DNA from: an uncultured Eubacteriales bacterium
GTDB lineage: Bacteria; Bacillota; Clostridia; Oscillospirales; Oscillospiraceae
Direction of reading: 5' to 3'
Length of the DNA: 5,317 bases
Assembly: GCA_934567745.1 (NCBI GenBank)
Contig: CAKTJM010000124.1
Location: 1-5,317 of the forward strand
The translations under genes were made by a program, and so were the position numbers. Under the pieces are notes generated by a model. The model did not search any database and was not told where the DNA came from. It saw only the letters and a list, made by a program, of their open reading frames with translations. Shown here piece after piece: positions 5,124 through 5,317 of this stretch (within the stretch, counting starts at the first letter, position 1; the number at the start of each line of letters is the position of its first letter).

Positions 5124-5160
5124 GAGACTGTCGAAAAACCCCTGCGGGGTTTTCCGACAG
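5124..5160. repeat. Long palindrome with GACTGTCG arm, possible end of a dispersed inverted-repeat element
   Basis: CTGTCG-A-AAAACCCC (5128-5142) pairs with GGGGTTTT-C-CGACAG (5146-5160) around TGC, giving 14 pairs with one A/C mismatch. Read on the plus strand it could add to termination, but no T-run follows. From memory, palindromes with a GACTGTCGAAAAA arm recur in high-GC Clostridia; this was not checked. Confidence 0.65.
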
Positions 5161-5168
5161 GGTGGATG

Positions 5169-5228
5169 CAGCCCGTTGCGCGCACTCACCGTCCGCCTGC
5201 GGCGGACGATTCGCACACTTACGGGCTG
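5169..5228. repeat. Compound stem-loop (nested inverted repeats)
   Basis: The outer arms CAGCCCGT (5169-5176) and ACGGGCTG (5221-5228) are perfect. Directly inside, TGCG (5177-5180) can pair with CGCA (5212-5215). The apex is an 8-bp stem, CGTCCGCC (5190-5197) with GGCGGACG (5201-5208), around TGC. There is no ribosome binding site or coding sign. This could be a structured RNA or part of a mobile palindromic repeat. Confidence 0.6.
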
Positions 5229-5234
5229 AGAAGT

Positions 5235-5267
5235 ATTTTCTCCGGCGCACATGTCACCGGAGAAAAT
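5235..5267. repeat. 11-bp palindrome with AT-rich ends
   Basis: ATTTTCTCCGG (5235-5245) and CCGGAGAAAAT (5257-5267) are perfectly complementary around an 11-base loop. The GC core with A/T outer pairs resembles a bidirectional terminator, but the run of T after it is broken (GATTTGATCTTATTT). Confidence 0.6.
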
Positions 5268-5279
5268 GATTTGATCTTA

Positions 5280-5301
5280 TTTCGCGCTTCCGAGCGCGAA
5301 A
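5280..5301. repeat. 9-bp palindrome near the right edge
   Basis: TTTCGCGCT (5280-5288) pairs with AGCGCGAAA (5293-5301) around TCCG. It is followed by CTCTGCGAGG and a closing CTTTTT at the edge of the window. What follows is cut off, so whether this belongs to a terminator or to a repeat element cannot be decided. Confidence 0.6.
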
Positions 5302-5317
5302 CTCTGCGAGGCTTTTT

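Noticed and set aside
4379..5185. 268-codon minus-strand open frame opposite the peptidase
   Set aside because: It would start inside the hairpin array without a ribosome binding site, while the plus strand carries a signal peptide and catalytic motifs.
5101..5317. CRISPR array
   Set aside because: The repeats are palindromes of differing sequence, without constant repeats and spacers of uniform length.

Overview
The window is GC-rich throughout its genes, with AT-rich islands only at promoters. It carries Gram-positive-style signals: strong AGGAGG-type ribosome binding sites, TATAAT promoters, intrinsic terminators and a lipobox lipoprotein. Together with the kinds of protein encoded, this suggests a high-GC member of the Clostridia, such as a gut Oscillospiraceae-type anaerobe. 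The lineage is inferred from sequence style and not from any search.

Layout: positions 1-105 hold the last 34 codons of a plus-strand gene, possibly of the nitronate monooxygenase/FabK family. Two hairpins follow at 114-197. From 2619 down to 222, on the minus strand, lies a complete polar amino-acid ABC uptake operon: a lipoprotein binding protein (1816-2619), a membrane permease (931-1695) and an ATPase (222-944). It is driven by a near-consensus promoter at 2692-2720. An intrinsic terminator lies between the binding protein and the permease, so the binding protein is probably made in excess. The operon's end is closed by a second terminator.

A divergent promoter at 2845-2873 drives a small two-helix membrane protein with a zinc ribbon (2933-3214), closed by a strong terminator. 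Convergent to it is a single-gene crotonase-superfamily enzyme (3309-4085, minus). It lacks both classic hydratase glutamates and has its own promoter, which is flanked by two copies of a TATCATGAT motif. The last gene (4418-5080, plus) encodes a secreted C39-like cysteine peptidase. It lies behind an unusual AT-tract region with TTAC repeats.

The right edge (5081-5317) is non-coding and packed with at least five consecutive palindromes. The first may be the peptidase's terminator. The rest look like a structured repeat, possibly a miniature inverted-repeat element cut by the window edge. No CRISPR array, tRNA, rRNA or transposase gene is visible. I see no clear multi-gene novel system. The most unusual material is the hairpin array, the peptidase promoter region and the crotonase active site.
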